Assembly (NCBI RefSeq): GCF_036345255.1
Contig: NZ_CP107783.1
Coordinates: forward strand, 5,257,501 to 5,321,500
Length of the DNA stretch: 64,000 bases
Source of the DNA: Streptomyces sp. NBC_00569
Lineage (GTDB): Bacteria > Actinomycetota > Actinomycetes > Streptomycetales > Streptomycetaceae
Reading direction: 5' to 3'
The notes under the pieces are model-generated. The model had not been told where the DNA came from, did no database searches, and saw only the letters and a list, made by a program, of their open reading frames with translations. The translations under genes were made by a program, and so were the position numbers. Shown here piece after piece: positions 1 through 10,238 of the stretch (the stretch's first letter is position 1; every line of letters begins with the position of its first letter).

Positions 1-233
1 CGGTCGAAGCCGACGCCCGTACGGGCGTGGGAGGGGGCGCCGCCGGGCCAGAGCACCACGAGGCCGACGACGACCGCCACGGAGAACGGGATGAGCACCG
101 CAGCGATGACCTTGCGCAGATGCTTGGAAACAGGCGCGGCAGGGCCGTGGCTGTGGGAGTGCCCGTGCCCTCCGCCCCCCTGGACATGGGGCGGATGCGG
201 CGGCGAGGACGGAGACTGCTGCGTGCTGGTCAC
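1..233 (-). CDS. YibE/F family membrane protein, N-terminal part (cut by window edge)
   Basis: Only the first 77 or so codons are present; the gene runs off the left edge. From a GTG start the product has a Gly/His-rich cytosolic head (GGGGHGHSHSHG), then a basic patch (SKHLRKV), one membrane helix (residues about 41-63) and the post-helix motif ARTGVGFD. This start matches actinobacterial YibE/F proteins as I know them. The family has about eight membrane helices and no settled function; a His-rich head suggests metal contact, which is inference. It is divergent from thiC. Confidence 0.75.
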   Translation of the reverse strand, partial: MTSTQQSPSSPPHPPHVQGGGGHGHSHSHGPAAPVSKHLRKVIAAVLIPFSVAVVVGLVVLWPGGAPSHARTGVGFD

Positions 234-310
234 CGCCCGATCATCGCAAGAACGGCAGGGGCCCTCTGTTCAGCGCGCCAGAAATGACGCTAGCGTGGGG
301 TCACCTTTGC

Positions 311-2238
<1,928 letters not shown>

Positions 2239-2270
2239 CCTCAACCGCGCCCACGCGGGCACCGCGTGCT

Positions 2271-2326
2271 GTCCACCGGTCGCCGTTCGCGGCCGGTGGA
2301 CAGGGTGTTCCGGGACCGAGTCCCGG
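2271..2326. terminator. Two hairpins between convergent thiC and the 2386 gene
   Basis: A 9-bp stem GTCCACCGG/CCGGTGGAC (2271-2301, 13-base loop) is followed by a 7-bp stem CCGGGAC/GTCCCGG (2310-2326). The genes on both sides end here, so bidirectional termination is likely. No U-run follows, as is common in Streptomyces. Confidence 0.55.
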
Positions 2327-2385
2327 CAGGCCCCAGGGCCTCGCGTCTGGATCAGGACGGCCTCGCCCGATCCAAACGAAAGACC

Positions 2386-3252
2386 CTAGTCCGGCTGGTG
2401 GTCCGGGCCTCCGAAGTCGGGGCTCGTGAAGTCCGGGCTCGAGTACGTCGGGCGCGGGGCCGCAGGGGAGCCGCTGTCGGTGCCCGGGCTGCTGAACCCT
2501 GGCCTGTTGTACCCGAGATGCGGCATGCGGCCCGCGGATCCGGGGACGCTCCCGCGGTTGGCGGGGGCCGGCGGTGGTTCCGCGAGGGCTTCCCGGAGGA
2601 AGGGCAGGATGCCGCGTTCCAGGAGCACCAGGCACCAGGCTTCTCTGGCCCGGTCCACCTCCTCGTTCGACTCGTTGTGCGCGCCGGCCTGCAAGGACGT
2701 CGCGCCATTGCGCAGAGCGGTGAGCAGCAGGCCCACGCCGGCGACAAGAATGCCCGCCGCCGTGAGCGCGCCGAACACCCAGCCGGCCATCAACAAGGTC
2801 TGGGCGAAAGCCGGTTCCGGATCGAGCATCTTCAGGATGTAGCCGACGAGCAGGAAGATCGCGGCAGCCGTCCCGGCGAGTACGGGGGCGAGGACCGCGA
2901 CGACGGCTATGACGCCGGCGCCGGTGGTCTCCGCCACCTCGCCCACAGTGGCGGCCAGGCCGATCGCTCCGCCGCCGGTCTCCGCCGCGTTTCCTTCTTC
3001 GCGCAGCGGACGAACGGGCCGGGGCGAGGCGCGCAGGTCGGCGCGGACCTTCACGTAGTTCTGGTACTCGGTCGCCGCGGCGGCCGTGATCAGCGCGGTG
3101 GCGTTGAGCGCCATGGTGCGCAGTTGTTCGGGGTTGAGCCGCTGACCCACTGCGGCGAGATCAGGGCGGTCCGGTGCGGTACGCAGCGCTTCATCGAGGA
3201 TCCGCTCGAACTCGGGGCGGTCCTCGTTGAGCAGGTGCGGAGCGCTGTTCAT
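2386..3252 (-). CDS. Hypothetical membrane protein with two helix pairs
   Basis: I do not recognise a family. The protein has a soluble N-terminal part (about residues 1-95, starting MNSAPHLLNEDRP), two hydrophobic stretches at about 100-150 (with VIAVVAVLAPVLAG) and 160-190 (LLMAGWVFGALTAAGI), then a Pro/Ser/Tyr-rich C-terminal tail with repeated SSPDFTSPDF-like units. I chose the second of two close ATGs because GGGGG lies 6-7 bases before it; starting at 3258 adds two residues. The arrangement suggests a membrane-anchored protein with a disordered tail. It is convergent with thiC and I see no operon partner. Confidence 0.7.
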   Translation of the reverse strand: MNSAPHLLNEDRPEFERILDEALRTAPDRPDLAAVGQRLNPEQLRTMALNATALITAAAATEYQNYVKVRADLRASPRPVRPLREEGNAAETGGGAIGLAATVGEVAETTGAGVIAVVAVLAPVLAGTAAAIFLLVGYILKMLDPEPAFAQTLLMAGWVFGALTAAGILVAGVGLLLTALRNGATSLQAGAHNESNEEVDRAREAWCLVLLERGILPFLREALAEPPPAPANRGSVPGSAGRMPHLGYNRPGFSSPGTDSGSPAAPRPTYSSPDFTSPDFGGPDHQPD

Positions 3253-3441
3253 GTGCATCCCCCGATGCTCCGTAGGGCTTGGGGGCTCGCATGGGTACGA
3301 GCCGTCGGGCAGAAACGGAGGGGAGCCTGCTACGGATAAGCCGATGGTAGAGCGGCGACGGCACGCGGTGACAGGGGGTTTCCCGAATTCGGCCCGGTGG
3401 CCGGACTGAGCCCCCGTTCGGTGCGCCTGCCCGGGTAACGC

Positions 3442-4608
3442 CTAGCTATCCATGGGGAGTTGCTGGACCAGCAGCTTTCCGGCCATGGTCACCCCGCCGT
3501 CCATCCCGATGGCGAGCCCTCCCGCGTACACGTGCGGGCCCTCGATCTGCGGGCGGCTGTCCTCGGATCCGTCCGCCGCGTCCTCGGTACCGACCTCGCC
3601 GAGGAGGTACGGGATGGGGCTGTGGCCGTGGACGACGCGCGCGCCGCCGTAGGCGTCGAGGAGCTCGCGCACGGCTTCGGGTCCGGACTCGTCACGGAAC
3701 GCGAAGCGCTTGGTGAATTTGCGGAAGAGGTCCCAGCACTCGTCCGCGTCGTTACGCGTGAGGGTCTCGCGGACCGTGTCGTTGACTGCCTCGATCGAGT
3801 CGCCGTAGTCGAGGTACGCGGTCGTGTCGGAGTGCATGAGGAGGTGGTCGTCCTCCAGCTCGATGGCGTCGAGCCGGGACATCCACTGCAGATGGACGTC
3901 CTGGAGACGGTCCATGTCCGACTTCTGGCCGCCGTTGAGCAGCCAGGCCGCCTGGAAAGTGGCGGTTCCGGCGCCCGAGTTGACCGGGGTGTCGCCGAAG
4001 CGCTTGGCGCCGAGCAGGAGCAGTTCGTGGTTGCCCATGAGGGCCTTGCAGTAGCCGCCGGCGGCCGCGGCCTCCGCGGACAGCCGCATCACGAGGTCGA
4101 TGACGCCGATGCCGTCGGGCCCGCGGTCGGTGAAGTCACCGAGGAACCAGAGCCGGGCGGTGCCCGCCGACCAGCTGCCCTCGGCGTCGATGAGGCCCTG
4201 CTCGTACAGGGCCGCGATCAGTTCGTCGAGGTAGCCGTGCACGTCGCCGACGACGTACAGCGGGCCGAGGCCGTCGGTAGGACGGGGCGCAGGCTCGGTG
4301 TCGATCTGCACCTGGACCGTGTCACCGCGGTTGATGACCGGAAGGTCGCGCTGGGTGGGCGTGTACCCGTCGGGCTGGTCGAACGCGGGATCCTGAGGCG
4401 CCGGCTCCGCAGGGGAGGGCTGTGAGAGCGACGGCTCCTGGAACGCGGGATCCGGCTCCGCCCGCGGGGGCACGGCTGGGGCGGGTGGAGCGGGGTCGTG
4501 GCCGAGCTCCTGGACGTTCGCCGGTACATCGTGGACGTACGCGGGAACGCGGAAGTCGCGCAGCGTCGCCGTGCGCACCTCGGGTCCCTGACCGGCCCCC
4601 TGAGTCAT
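3442..4608 (-). CDS. Calcineurin-like metallophosphoesterase (Ser/Thr phosphatase type)
   Basis: The C-terminal 270 residues carry the full metallophosphoesterase signature: VVGDVHGY (GDxHG), FLGDFTDRGPDG (GDxxDRG), LMGNHELLLL (GNHE) and VVHGHSPIPY (GHxx). Family members are dinuclear-metal phosphoesterases; the real substrate is not evident. The first 130 residues are Pro/Glu-rich and probably disordered. I start at the ATG of MTQGAGQG because GGAGG lies 6 bases upstream; a longer frame reaches 4692 but has no such site. It stands alone between two minus-strand genes. Confidence 0.9.
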   Translation of the reverse strand: MTQGAGQGPEVRTATLRDFRVPAYVHDVPANVQELGHDPAPPAPAVPPRAEPDPAFQEPSLSQPSPAEPAPQDPAFDQPDGYTPTQRDLPVINRGDTVQVQIDTEPAPRPTDGLGPLYVVGDVHGYLDELIAALYEQGLIDAEGSWSAGTARLWFLGDFTDRGPDGIGVIDLVMRLSAEAAAAGGYCKALMGNHELLLLGAKRFGDTPVNSGAGTATFQAAWLLNGGQKSDMDRLQDVHLQWMSRLDAIELEDDHLLMHSDTTAYLDYGDSIEAVNDTVRETLTRNDADECWDLFRKFTKRFAFRDESGPEAVRELLDAYGGARVVHGHSPIPYLLGEVGTEDAADGSEDSRPQIEGPHVYAGGLAIGMDGGVTMAGKLLVQQLPMDS

Positions 4609-4826
4609 CGACCCCTCCACCACCATTGCGCCGCCTCTGCACCCGATCGGACTGCCTGGTCGCAGCGGCCCGCGGTGTCGTGCGCCCATCATAGGAATGC
4701 GGCTCGCACTGTGTGATGCACCAGGGGTGGTGAATCGAATCCGGACGGCTGTTCACCGTGCTTTTCTCCCGAATTGGTACAGGCTTTTCCGGGTGGTCTT
4801 CGGGGTGACCACCCGGAAGCCGTCGT

Positions 4827-5939
4827 TCAGCCCTGCCCCGGGGAGCGGGGCGGGCTGACCGTCGTGCGGGGCGGACGGCGCTGGGAGGAGGTCCGGACGA
4901 TGAGTTCCGTCGGTATCACCTGCTCGACCGTCTGGTCCGATTCAACCCCTTCGATGGCGTCGATCAGCAGCTGGACGACCGCGGTGCCGATCCGCCGCGG
5001 CTTGAGCGAGAGGGTCGTGATGGGCGGTTCCGTGGTGGCGTAGACGGTCGATTCGCTGCAGCAGACGAGCAGCAGGTCCTCGGGGACGCGCAGGCCGTAC
5101 CGGCGGGCGGCGGCGAGCAGGTCCGTGCCGTTGGGGTCGAAGAGTCCGTACACGGCGTCGGGCCGGTCGGGGCGGGCCAGGAGCCGGTCGGCGGCGACGG
5201 CCCCCGCGCACGGATCGTGCGCGGGATAGGACTCGTACACGGGTTCCTGTCCGATCCGCTCGCACCAGTGCAGGTACGCGGAGGTGGACAGATGGGTGTA
5301 CGTGTCCGTGGTCGTGCCGGTGAGCAGTCCGATGCGGCGGGCCCCCGCGGCGGCGAGGTGGTCGAGGATGCCGAGCACGGCGGCCTCGTGGTCGTTGTCC
5401 ACCCAGGCGGTGACGGGGAGCGTGCCGGCGGGTCGCCCGTCGGAGACGACGGGCAGGCCCTGGCGGACCAGCTCGGTGACCACCGGGTCGTGGTCGGACG
5501 GGTCGATGACGACGGTGCCGTCGAGAGCGACGTTCGACCACACGTCGTGGCGTGAGGTGGCGGGCAGGATGACTAAGGCGTACCCGCGGGCGAGCGCCGC
5601 CGAGGTGGCCGCTCTCGCCATTTCCGCGAAGTACGCGAATTCGGTGAAGGTGAAAGGTTCATCCCCGTAGGTCGTGACGGTCAGGCCGATGAGGCCCGAC
5701 TTTCCGGTACGGAGCGTTCGGGCCGCCGCGGAGGGGCGATAGCCCAACCGGTCGGCGACCTCGCGGACATGGCGTCGGGTGGCGTCCGGGAGCCGGCCCT
5801 TACCGTTGAGCGCATCGGAGACAGTCGTGATGGAGACCCCGGCGGCGGCGGCAACGTCTCTGATGCCCGCCCGCACCTGCCGGGTGCCCCGACGGGTGGT
5901 CTCCGCCCTGCTCACCTGGTGCTTCCCTGCTGCTGTCAT
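4827..5939 (-). CDS. LacI-family transcriptional regulator with a TTA codon
   Basis: This is a sugar-responsive type of DNA-binding repressor. The LacI helix-turn-helix is clear near residues 24-75 (IRDVAAAAGVSITTVSDALN, then hinge-side RPSAAARTLRTG), followed by a periplasmic-binding-protein-like effector domain (370 residues in all). The start ATG at 5939 precedes MTAAGKHQ; upstream codons are unlike the family. Leucine 122, in RGYALVIL, is encoded by TTA at 5576-5574, the rare codon read by the bldA tRNA, so translation may be delayed until development. The ligand is unknown. It is divergent from the hisC-like gene, with palindromes between them. Confidence 0.9.
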   Translation of the reverse strand: MTAAGKHQVSRAETTRRGTRQVRAGIRDVAAAAGVSITTVSDALNGKGRLPDATRRHVREVADRLGYRPSAAARTLRTGKSGLIGLTVTTYGDEPFTFTEFAYFAEMARAATSAALARGYALVILPATSRHDVWSNVALDGTVVIDPSDHDPVVTELVRQGLPVVSDGRPAGTLPVTAWVDNDHEAAVLGILDHLAAAGARRIGLLTGTTTDTYTHLSTSAYLHWCERIGQEPVYESYPAHDPCAGAVAADRLLARPDRPDAVYGLFDPNGTDLLAAARRYGLRVPEDLLLVCCSESTVYATTEPPITTLSLKPRRIGTAVVQLLIDAIEGVESDQTVEQVIPTELIVRTSSQRRPPRTTVSPPRSPGQG

Positions 5940-5979
5940 GGCGAGCCGATAGTAGGGCTCATGTGGCGGGGTGGCGTGA

Positions 5980-5991
5980 GTGCATATGCAC
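5980..5991. promoter_or_regulatory. Palindrome GTGCATATGCAC, possible autoregulatory operator
   Basis: A perfect 12-bp palindrome lies 41 bases upstream of the LacI-family start codon, where an autoregulatory operator would be expected. It lacks the central CG typical of LacI sites, so the assignment is tentative. Confidence 0.35.
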
Positions 5992-6187
5992 GCGTTGACA
6001 GGCACGTTTCTGCATGGCCGGGCCGAGTCAATGACCTTGGAAATCAAGGAAGTTGAGGGCACTGACGCTGGGACGTCGCTTGTCGGCACGCATGGGCCTG
6101 CCAAGTTGGCGATGTTGCGAGTAGGTCTCAACTCACCTTCACGGAGGATGCGCGCCACGGCGCGAGCTACCGGCGCGCGCTGCGAAA

Positions 6188-6199
6188 GGGAGCGCTCCC
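6188..6199. promoter_or_regulatory. CebR-like LacI-family operator GGGAGCGCTCCC
   Basis: A perfect 12-bp palindrome with central CG. It equals the core of the known CebR site TGGGAGCGCTCCCA of Streptomyces. It lies between the LacI-type gene and hisC, so either the local regulator or CebR itself could bind. Confidence 0.5.
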
Positions 6200-6351
6200 C
6201 CTCTTCCGTACGCCTTCGGGAGGTCCCCGGCCGTCGTCAGGGGTGGTGTCGGACGACCACAAGGGATGTCGGGAGTCCCGGGCCATTGGGGTCTGCCGCG
6301 AATCCTCTTAAGGTGAGCAGTATTGAAATGGTGGTCGCGAGGAGGACTGCG

Positions 6352-7431
6352 GTGAGCGAGACGAGCCCCAAGCTGCGTGCCGAGCTGGAGGGTATTCCCA
6401 CCTACAAGCCGGGCAAGGCTGCCGCGGCAGGGGGGCCGGTGGCGTACAAGCTGTCCTCCAACGAGAACCCCTATCCGCCGCTTCCCGGCGTGATGGAGAG
6501 TGCCGTCGCGGCGGCCGGTTCCTTCAACCGTTACCCGGACATGGCCTGCACCGGGCTGATGAACGAGCTGGCGGAACGATTCGCGGTGCCGGTCACGCAT
6601 CTGGCCACGGGCACCGGCTCGGTCGGGGTCGCACAGCAGCTGCTCCAGGCGACCAGTGGCCCCGGTGACGAGGTCATGTACGCCTGGCGCTCCTTCGAGG
6701 CGTACCCGATCATCACGCAGATCAGCGGCGCCAAGGCGGTGGAGGTGCCGCTGACGTCCGGCGAGGTCCACGACCTCGACGCGATGGCCGACGCGATCAC
6801 CGACCGCACGCGCCTGATCTTCGTGTGCAACCCGAACAACCCGACCGGCACGGTGGTGCGCCGGGCCGAGCTCGAGCGGTTCCTCGACCGGGTCCCGAGC
6901 GACGTCCTGGTCGTGCTCGACGAGGCGTACCGCGAGTTCATCCGGGACGCCGAGGTGCCGGACGGCGTCCAGATCTACCGGGACCGTCCCAATGTCGCCG
7001 TGCTGCGGACGTTCTCCAAGGCGTACGGGCTCGCGGGCCTGCGGGTCGGCTTCGCCATCGCCCATGAGCCGGTGGCGGCCGCGCTGCGCAAGACGGCGGT
7101 GCCGTTCGGTGTGAGCCAGCTCGCGCAGGACGCGGCGGTCGCCTCGCTGCGGGCCGAGGACGAGCTGCTCGGCCGCGTCGGCTCGCTGGTGTGTGAGCGC
7201 AACCGTGTGGTCGAGGCGCTGCGGGCGCAGGGCTGGACGGTGCCGGAGTCGCACGCGAACTTCGTGTGGCTGCGGCTGGGGGAGCGCACGGCGGACTTCG
7301 CCGCGGCGTGCGAGCAGGCCGGCGTGGTCGTGCGGCCGTTCGCCGGCGAGGGCATGCGGGCCACGATCGCGGAGGCCGAGGCCAACGACGTCTTCCTGAA
7401 CACGGCGGCGGCGTTCCGCAAGGAGCTGTAG
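6352..7431 (+). CDS. Histidinol-phosphate / aromatic aminotransferase (HisC-like)
   Basis: A class-I fold PLP aminotransferase of the HisC branch, 359 residues. It shows [13 protein letters not shown] near the N-terminus, the cofactor-binding [20 protein letters not shown], and the PLP lysine in [14 protein letters not shown]. The GTG at 6352 follows GGAGGA by 5 bases. No other his genes are near, so an aromatic amino acid aminotransferase role (like mycobacterial HisC2) is as likely as histidine synthesis. The upstream LacI-type operator suggests carbon-linked control, which is inference. Confidence 0.88.
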   Translation: MSETSPKLRAELEGIPTYKPGKAAAAGGPVAYKLSSNENPYPPLPGVMESAVAAAGSFNRYPDMACTGLMNELAERFAVPVTHLATGTGSVGVAQQLLQATSGPGDEVMYAWRSFEAYPIITQISGAKAVEVPLTSGEVHDLDAMADAITDRTRLIFVCNPNNPTGTVVRRAELERFLDRVPSDVLVVLDEAYREFIRDAEVPDGVQIYRDRPNVAVLRTFSKAYGLAGLRVGFAIAHEPVAAALRKTAVPFGVSQLAQDAAVASLRAEDELLGRVGSLVCERNRVVEALRAQGWTVPESHANFVWLRLGERTADFAAACEQAGVVVRPFAGEGMRATIAEAEANDVFLNTAAAFRKEL

Positions 7432-7533
7432 ACCCGGCGGCTGCGGCCGCTCTGTGGCGTGGTGGGGGTTCCCCGAAGTAAGGGGGGACCCCCCTTCTGC
7501 TGTCCGGAGCCGGTAGTACATAATGCTTGTGAA

Positions 7534-7549
7534 TGTGAACGCTTTCACA
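7534..7549. promoter_or_regulatory. Rex operator (ROP) upstream of cydA
   Basis: TGTGAACGCTTTCACA has perfect half-sites TGTGAA/TTCACA and matches the published S. coelicolor ROP TGTGAACGCGTTCACA at 15 of 16 positions. Rex represses cyd genes when NADH/NAD+ is low, and the cyd operon is a known Rex target. It lies 82 bases before the cydA start. A longer overlapping inverted repeat, TTGTGAA...TTCACAA, starts at 7528. Confidence 0.9.
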
Positions 7550-7631
7550 AGCGTGCCCGGTTGATCCGGAGAGCAGTGGGATTAAAGGGGCAAATTGCCG
7601 CTGGACCACGGCGACTTAAGGAGATGACGCA

Positions 7632-9179
7632 GTGGACCCGACGTTGATGGCTCTGGCGCCGGAAACTCTGGCGCGATGGCAGTTCGGCATCACGACCGTC
7701 TATCACTTCCTCTTCGTCCCCCTGACCATCTCGCTCGCCGCCCTGACGGCGATCCTCGAGACGGCCTGGGTGCGGACGGGCAAGGAGCACTACCTCCGGG
7801 CGACCAAGTTCTGGGGAAAGCTCTTCCTGATCAACATCGCCATGGGTGTCGTGACCGGCATCGTGCAGGAGTTCCAGTTCGGCATGAACTGGTCGGACTA
7901 CTCGCGCTTCGTCGGCGACATCTTCGGCGCTCCGCTCGCCTTCGAGGCGCTGATCGCCTTCTTCTTCGAGTCGACCTTCATCGGTCTGTGGATCTTCGGC
8001 TGGGACAAGCTCCCGAAGAAGCTGCACTGCGCCACGATCTGGCTGGTGTCCATCGGCACGATCCTGTCGGCGTACTTCATCATGGCCGCCAACTCGTTCA
8101 TGCAGCATCCGGTCGGCTACCGGATCGTGGAGCGGGACGGCACCAAGCGCGCCGAGCTGACCGACTTCGCCGCCGTGCTCTTCCAGGAGACGGTGCTCGT
8201 CAACTTCTGGCATGTGATCAGCGCGTCCATCCTGGTCGGCGGCGCGTTCATGACCGGCATAGCGATCTTCCACCTGCGCAAGAAGCAGCACATCCGCACC
8301 ATGCGGATGTCGCTGCGCCTCGGCCTGGTGACGGCCATGGTCGGCACGCTCCTCACCGTCGTCAGCGCGGACACGCTCGGCAAGGTGATGTACGAGCAGC
8401 AGCCGATGAAGATGTCGGCCGCGGAAGCGCTGTGGGACACGGAGAAGCCGGCGCCGTTCTCGATCTTCGCGTACGGCGATGTCTCCAAGGGCCACAACAC
8501 GGTCGCCATCGAGGTCCCCGGCGTGCTGTCCTTCCTCGCCAAGAACGACTTCAACGCCGAGATCCCCGGGATCAACGACATCAACAAGGCGGAGCAGGAG
8601 AAGTTCGGGCCCGGTGACTACCGCCCCAACATCCCCACCGCCTACTGGTCGTACCGCTGGATGATCGGCTTCGGCGGGGTCTCGATGGCCCTGTGCACGG
8701 CGGGACTGTGGCTGACCCGCCGCAGGTTCTGGCTGGCGCCGGAGCACCGCACCGGCGAGGACGAGACGCCGAAGCTGATGCTCACCAAGAACAAGGAGCT
8801 GACGCCGAAGCTGGGCATCTGGTGGTGGCGCCTGTCCCAGTGGACGCTGATCTTCCCGATCATCGGTATCTCCTGGGGCTGGATCTTCACCGAGACCGGG
8901 CGCCAGCCGTGGGTGGTCTACGGCGTGCTCAGGACCAGGGACGCGGTCTCCCCCGGCGTCTCGCAAGGCGAGGTGCTCACCTCTCTGATCGTGTTCGCGC
9001 TGGTCTACGCCGCGCTCGCCGTCATCGAGGTGAAGCTGATGGTCAAGTACATCAAGCAGGGGCCGCCCGAGCTCACCGAGGCCGACCTCAACCCGCCCAC
9101 CAAGATCGGCGGCCCCGGATCCGGAGCGGATTCCGGCGACGCTTCCGATGCCGACCGGCCCATGGCCTTCTCGTACTGA
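7632..9179 (+). CDS. cydA: Cytochrome bd oxidase subunit I
   Basis: CydA carries the hemes and the quinol site of cytochrome bd, the high-affinity terminal oxidase of the membrane. 515 residues, normal for the family. The N-terminal heme-region block WQFGITTVYHFLFVP, many membrane helices, EFQFGMNW and the signature GRQPWVVYGVLRTRDAVSP near residue 430 are all present. The GTG at 7632 follows AAGGAGATGACGCA. It is the first gene of cydA-cydB-cydDC and sits behind a Rex operator, so induction under low oxygen is expected. The C-terminal tail after the last helix is polar and variable. Confidence 0.97.
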   Translation: MDPTLMALAPETLARWQFGITTVYHFLFVPLTISLAALTAILETAWVRTGKEHYLRATKFWGKLFLINIAMGVVTGIVQEFQFGMNWSDYSRFVGDIFGAPLAFEALIAFFFESTFIGLWIFGWDKLPKKLHCATIWLVSIGTILSAYFIMAANSFMQHPVGYRIVERDGTKRAELTDFAAVLFQETVLVNFWHVISASILVGGAFMTGIAIFHLRKKQHIRTMRMSLRLGLVTAMVGTLLTVVSADTLGKVMYEQQPMKMSAAEALWDTEKPAPFSIFAYGDVSKGHNTVAIEVPGVLSFLAKNDFNAEIPGINDINKAEQEKFGPGDYRPNIPTAYWSYRWMIGFGGVSMALCTAGLWLTRRRFWLAPEHRTGEDETPKLMLTKNKELTPKLGIWWWRLSQWTLIFPIIGISWGWIFTETGRQPWVVYGVLRTRDAVSPGVSQGEVLTSLIVFALVYAALAVIEVKLMVKYIKQGPPELTEADLNPPTKIGGPGSGADSGDASDADRPMAFSY

Positions 9180-9199
9180 GACTGAGGAGCTGCTGAGGC

Positions 9200-10204
9200 A
9201 TGGAACTTCACGACGTCTGGTTCGTACTCATAGCGGTCCTGTGGATCGGCTACTTCTTCCTGGAGGGATTCGACTTCGGGATCGGGGTCCTGACCAAGGT
9301 GCTCGCCCGCGGACGCACCGAGCGGCGCGTCCTGATCAACACCATCGGACCCGTCTGGGACGGCAACGAGGTGTGGCTGCTCACGGCCGGCGGTGCCACC
9401 TTCGCGGCCTTCCCCGACTGGTACGCGACGCTCTTCTCGGGCTTCTACCTGCCGCTGCTGATGATCCTGGTCTGCCTGATCGTGCGGGGTGTCGCCTTCG
9501 AGTACCGGGCGAAGCGGCCCGAGGAGAAGTGGCAGACCAACTGGGAGCACGCGATCTTCTGGACCTCGCTGATCCCGGCGGTGCTGTGGGGCGTGGCCTT
9601 CGGGAACATCGTGCGCGGCGTGAAGATCGACGCGCACAAGGAGTTCGTGGGCAGTTTCTGGGACCTGCTCAACCCGTACGCGATCCTCGGCGGTCTGGTG
9701 ACGCTGACGCTGTTCACCTTCCACGGCGCGGTGTTCGCCTCGCTCAAGACGGTGGGCGACATCCGGGTGCGGGCGCGGAAGATGGCGCTGGGGCTCGGTC
9801 TGGTGGCCGCGGCCTTCGCGCTCGCCTTTCTGATCTGGACCCAGGCCGACAAGGGTGACGGCTCGTCGCTGATCGCGATGATCGTCACGGTGGCCGCCCT
9901 CGTCGGCGCTATCGTCGCCATCAAGGCGGGCCGCGAGGGCTGGTCGTTCGCGCTCTCCGGCATCACGATCGCGGCAGCCGTCGCGATGCTCTTCCTGACG
10001 CTGTTCCCGAACGTCATGCCGTCTTCGCTCGACCCGGACTGGAGCCTCACGGTCACCAACGCCTCGTCGAGCCCCTACACCCTGAAGATCATGACCTGGT
10101 GCGCGGCGGTGGCGACGCCCATCGTGCTGCTCTACCAGTCGTGGACGTACTGGGTGTTCCGCAAGCGGATCGGCACGCAGCACATCGCCGACGCCGCACA
10201 CTGA
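9200..10204 (+). CDS. cydB: Cytochrome bd oxidase subunit II
   Basis: CydB is the structural membrane partner of CydA in cytochrome bd. 334 residues with about eight to nine helices. The family opening WIGYFFLEGFDFGIG and GPVWDGNEVWLLTAGG are clear. The ATG at 9200 follows GAGGAGCTGCTGAGGC, 20 bases after the cydA stop, so both are on one transcript. Confidence 0.97.
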   Translation: MELHDVWFVLIAVLWIGYFFLEGFDFGIGVLTKVLARGRTERRVLINTIGPVWDGNEVWLLTAGGATFAAFPDWYATLFSGFYLPLLMILVCLIVRGVAFEYRAKRPEEKWQTNWEHAIFWTSLIPAVLWGVAFGNIVRGVKIDAHKEFVGSFWDLLNPYAILGGLVTLTLFTFHGAVFASLKTVGDIRVRARKMALGLGLVAAAFALAFLIWTQADKGDGSSLIAMIVTVAALVGAIVAIKAGREGWSFALSGITIAAAVAMLFLTLFPNVMPSSLDPDWSLTVTNASSSPYTLKIMTWCAAVATPIVLLYQSWTYWVFRKRIGTQHIADAAH

Positions 10205-10224
10205 GCCCCTGATGACGAGGGTGT

Positions 10225-10238
10225 GTTTCACGTGAAAC
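10225..10238. other. parS, exact ParB-binding site, over the cydD start codon
   Basis: GTTTCACGTGAAAC is the exact 14-bp Streptomyces parS consensus. It lies across the translation start of cydDC, so the same bases must satisfy ParB and encode or lead the first residues. Confidence 0.9.

Larger units (their letters stand above)
5940..6351. promoter_or_regulatory. Divergent promoter region between the LacI-type gene and hisC
   Basis: 412 bases without a gene. It contains two palindromes (5980-5991 and 6188-6199, listed separately) and presumably both promoters. I could not place convincing -35/-10 boxes. Confidence 0.6.

Noticed and set aside
3343..3375. tRNA-like D-loop sequence GGTAGAGCGG
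   Set aside because: No matching anticodon arm, T-loop (TTCRA) or acceptor stem around it.
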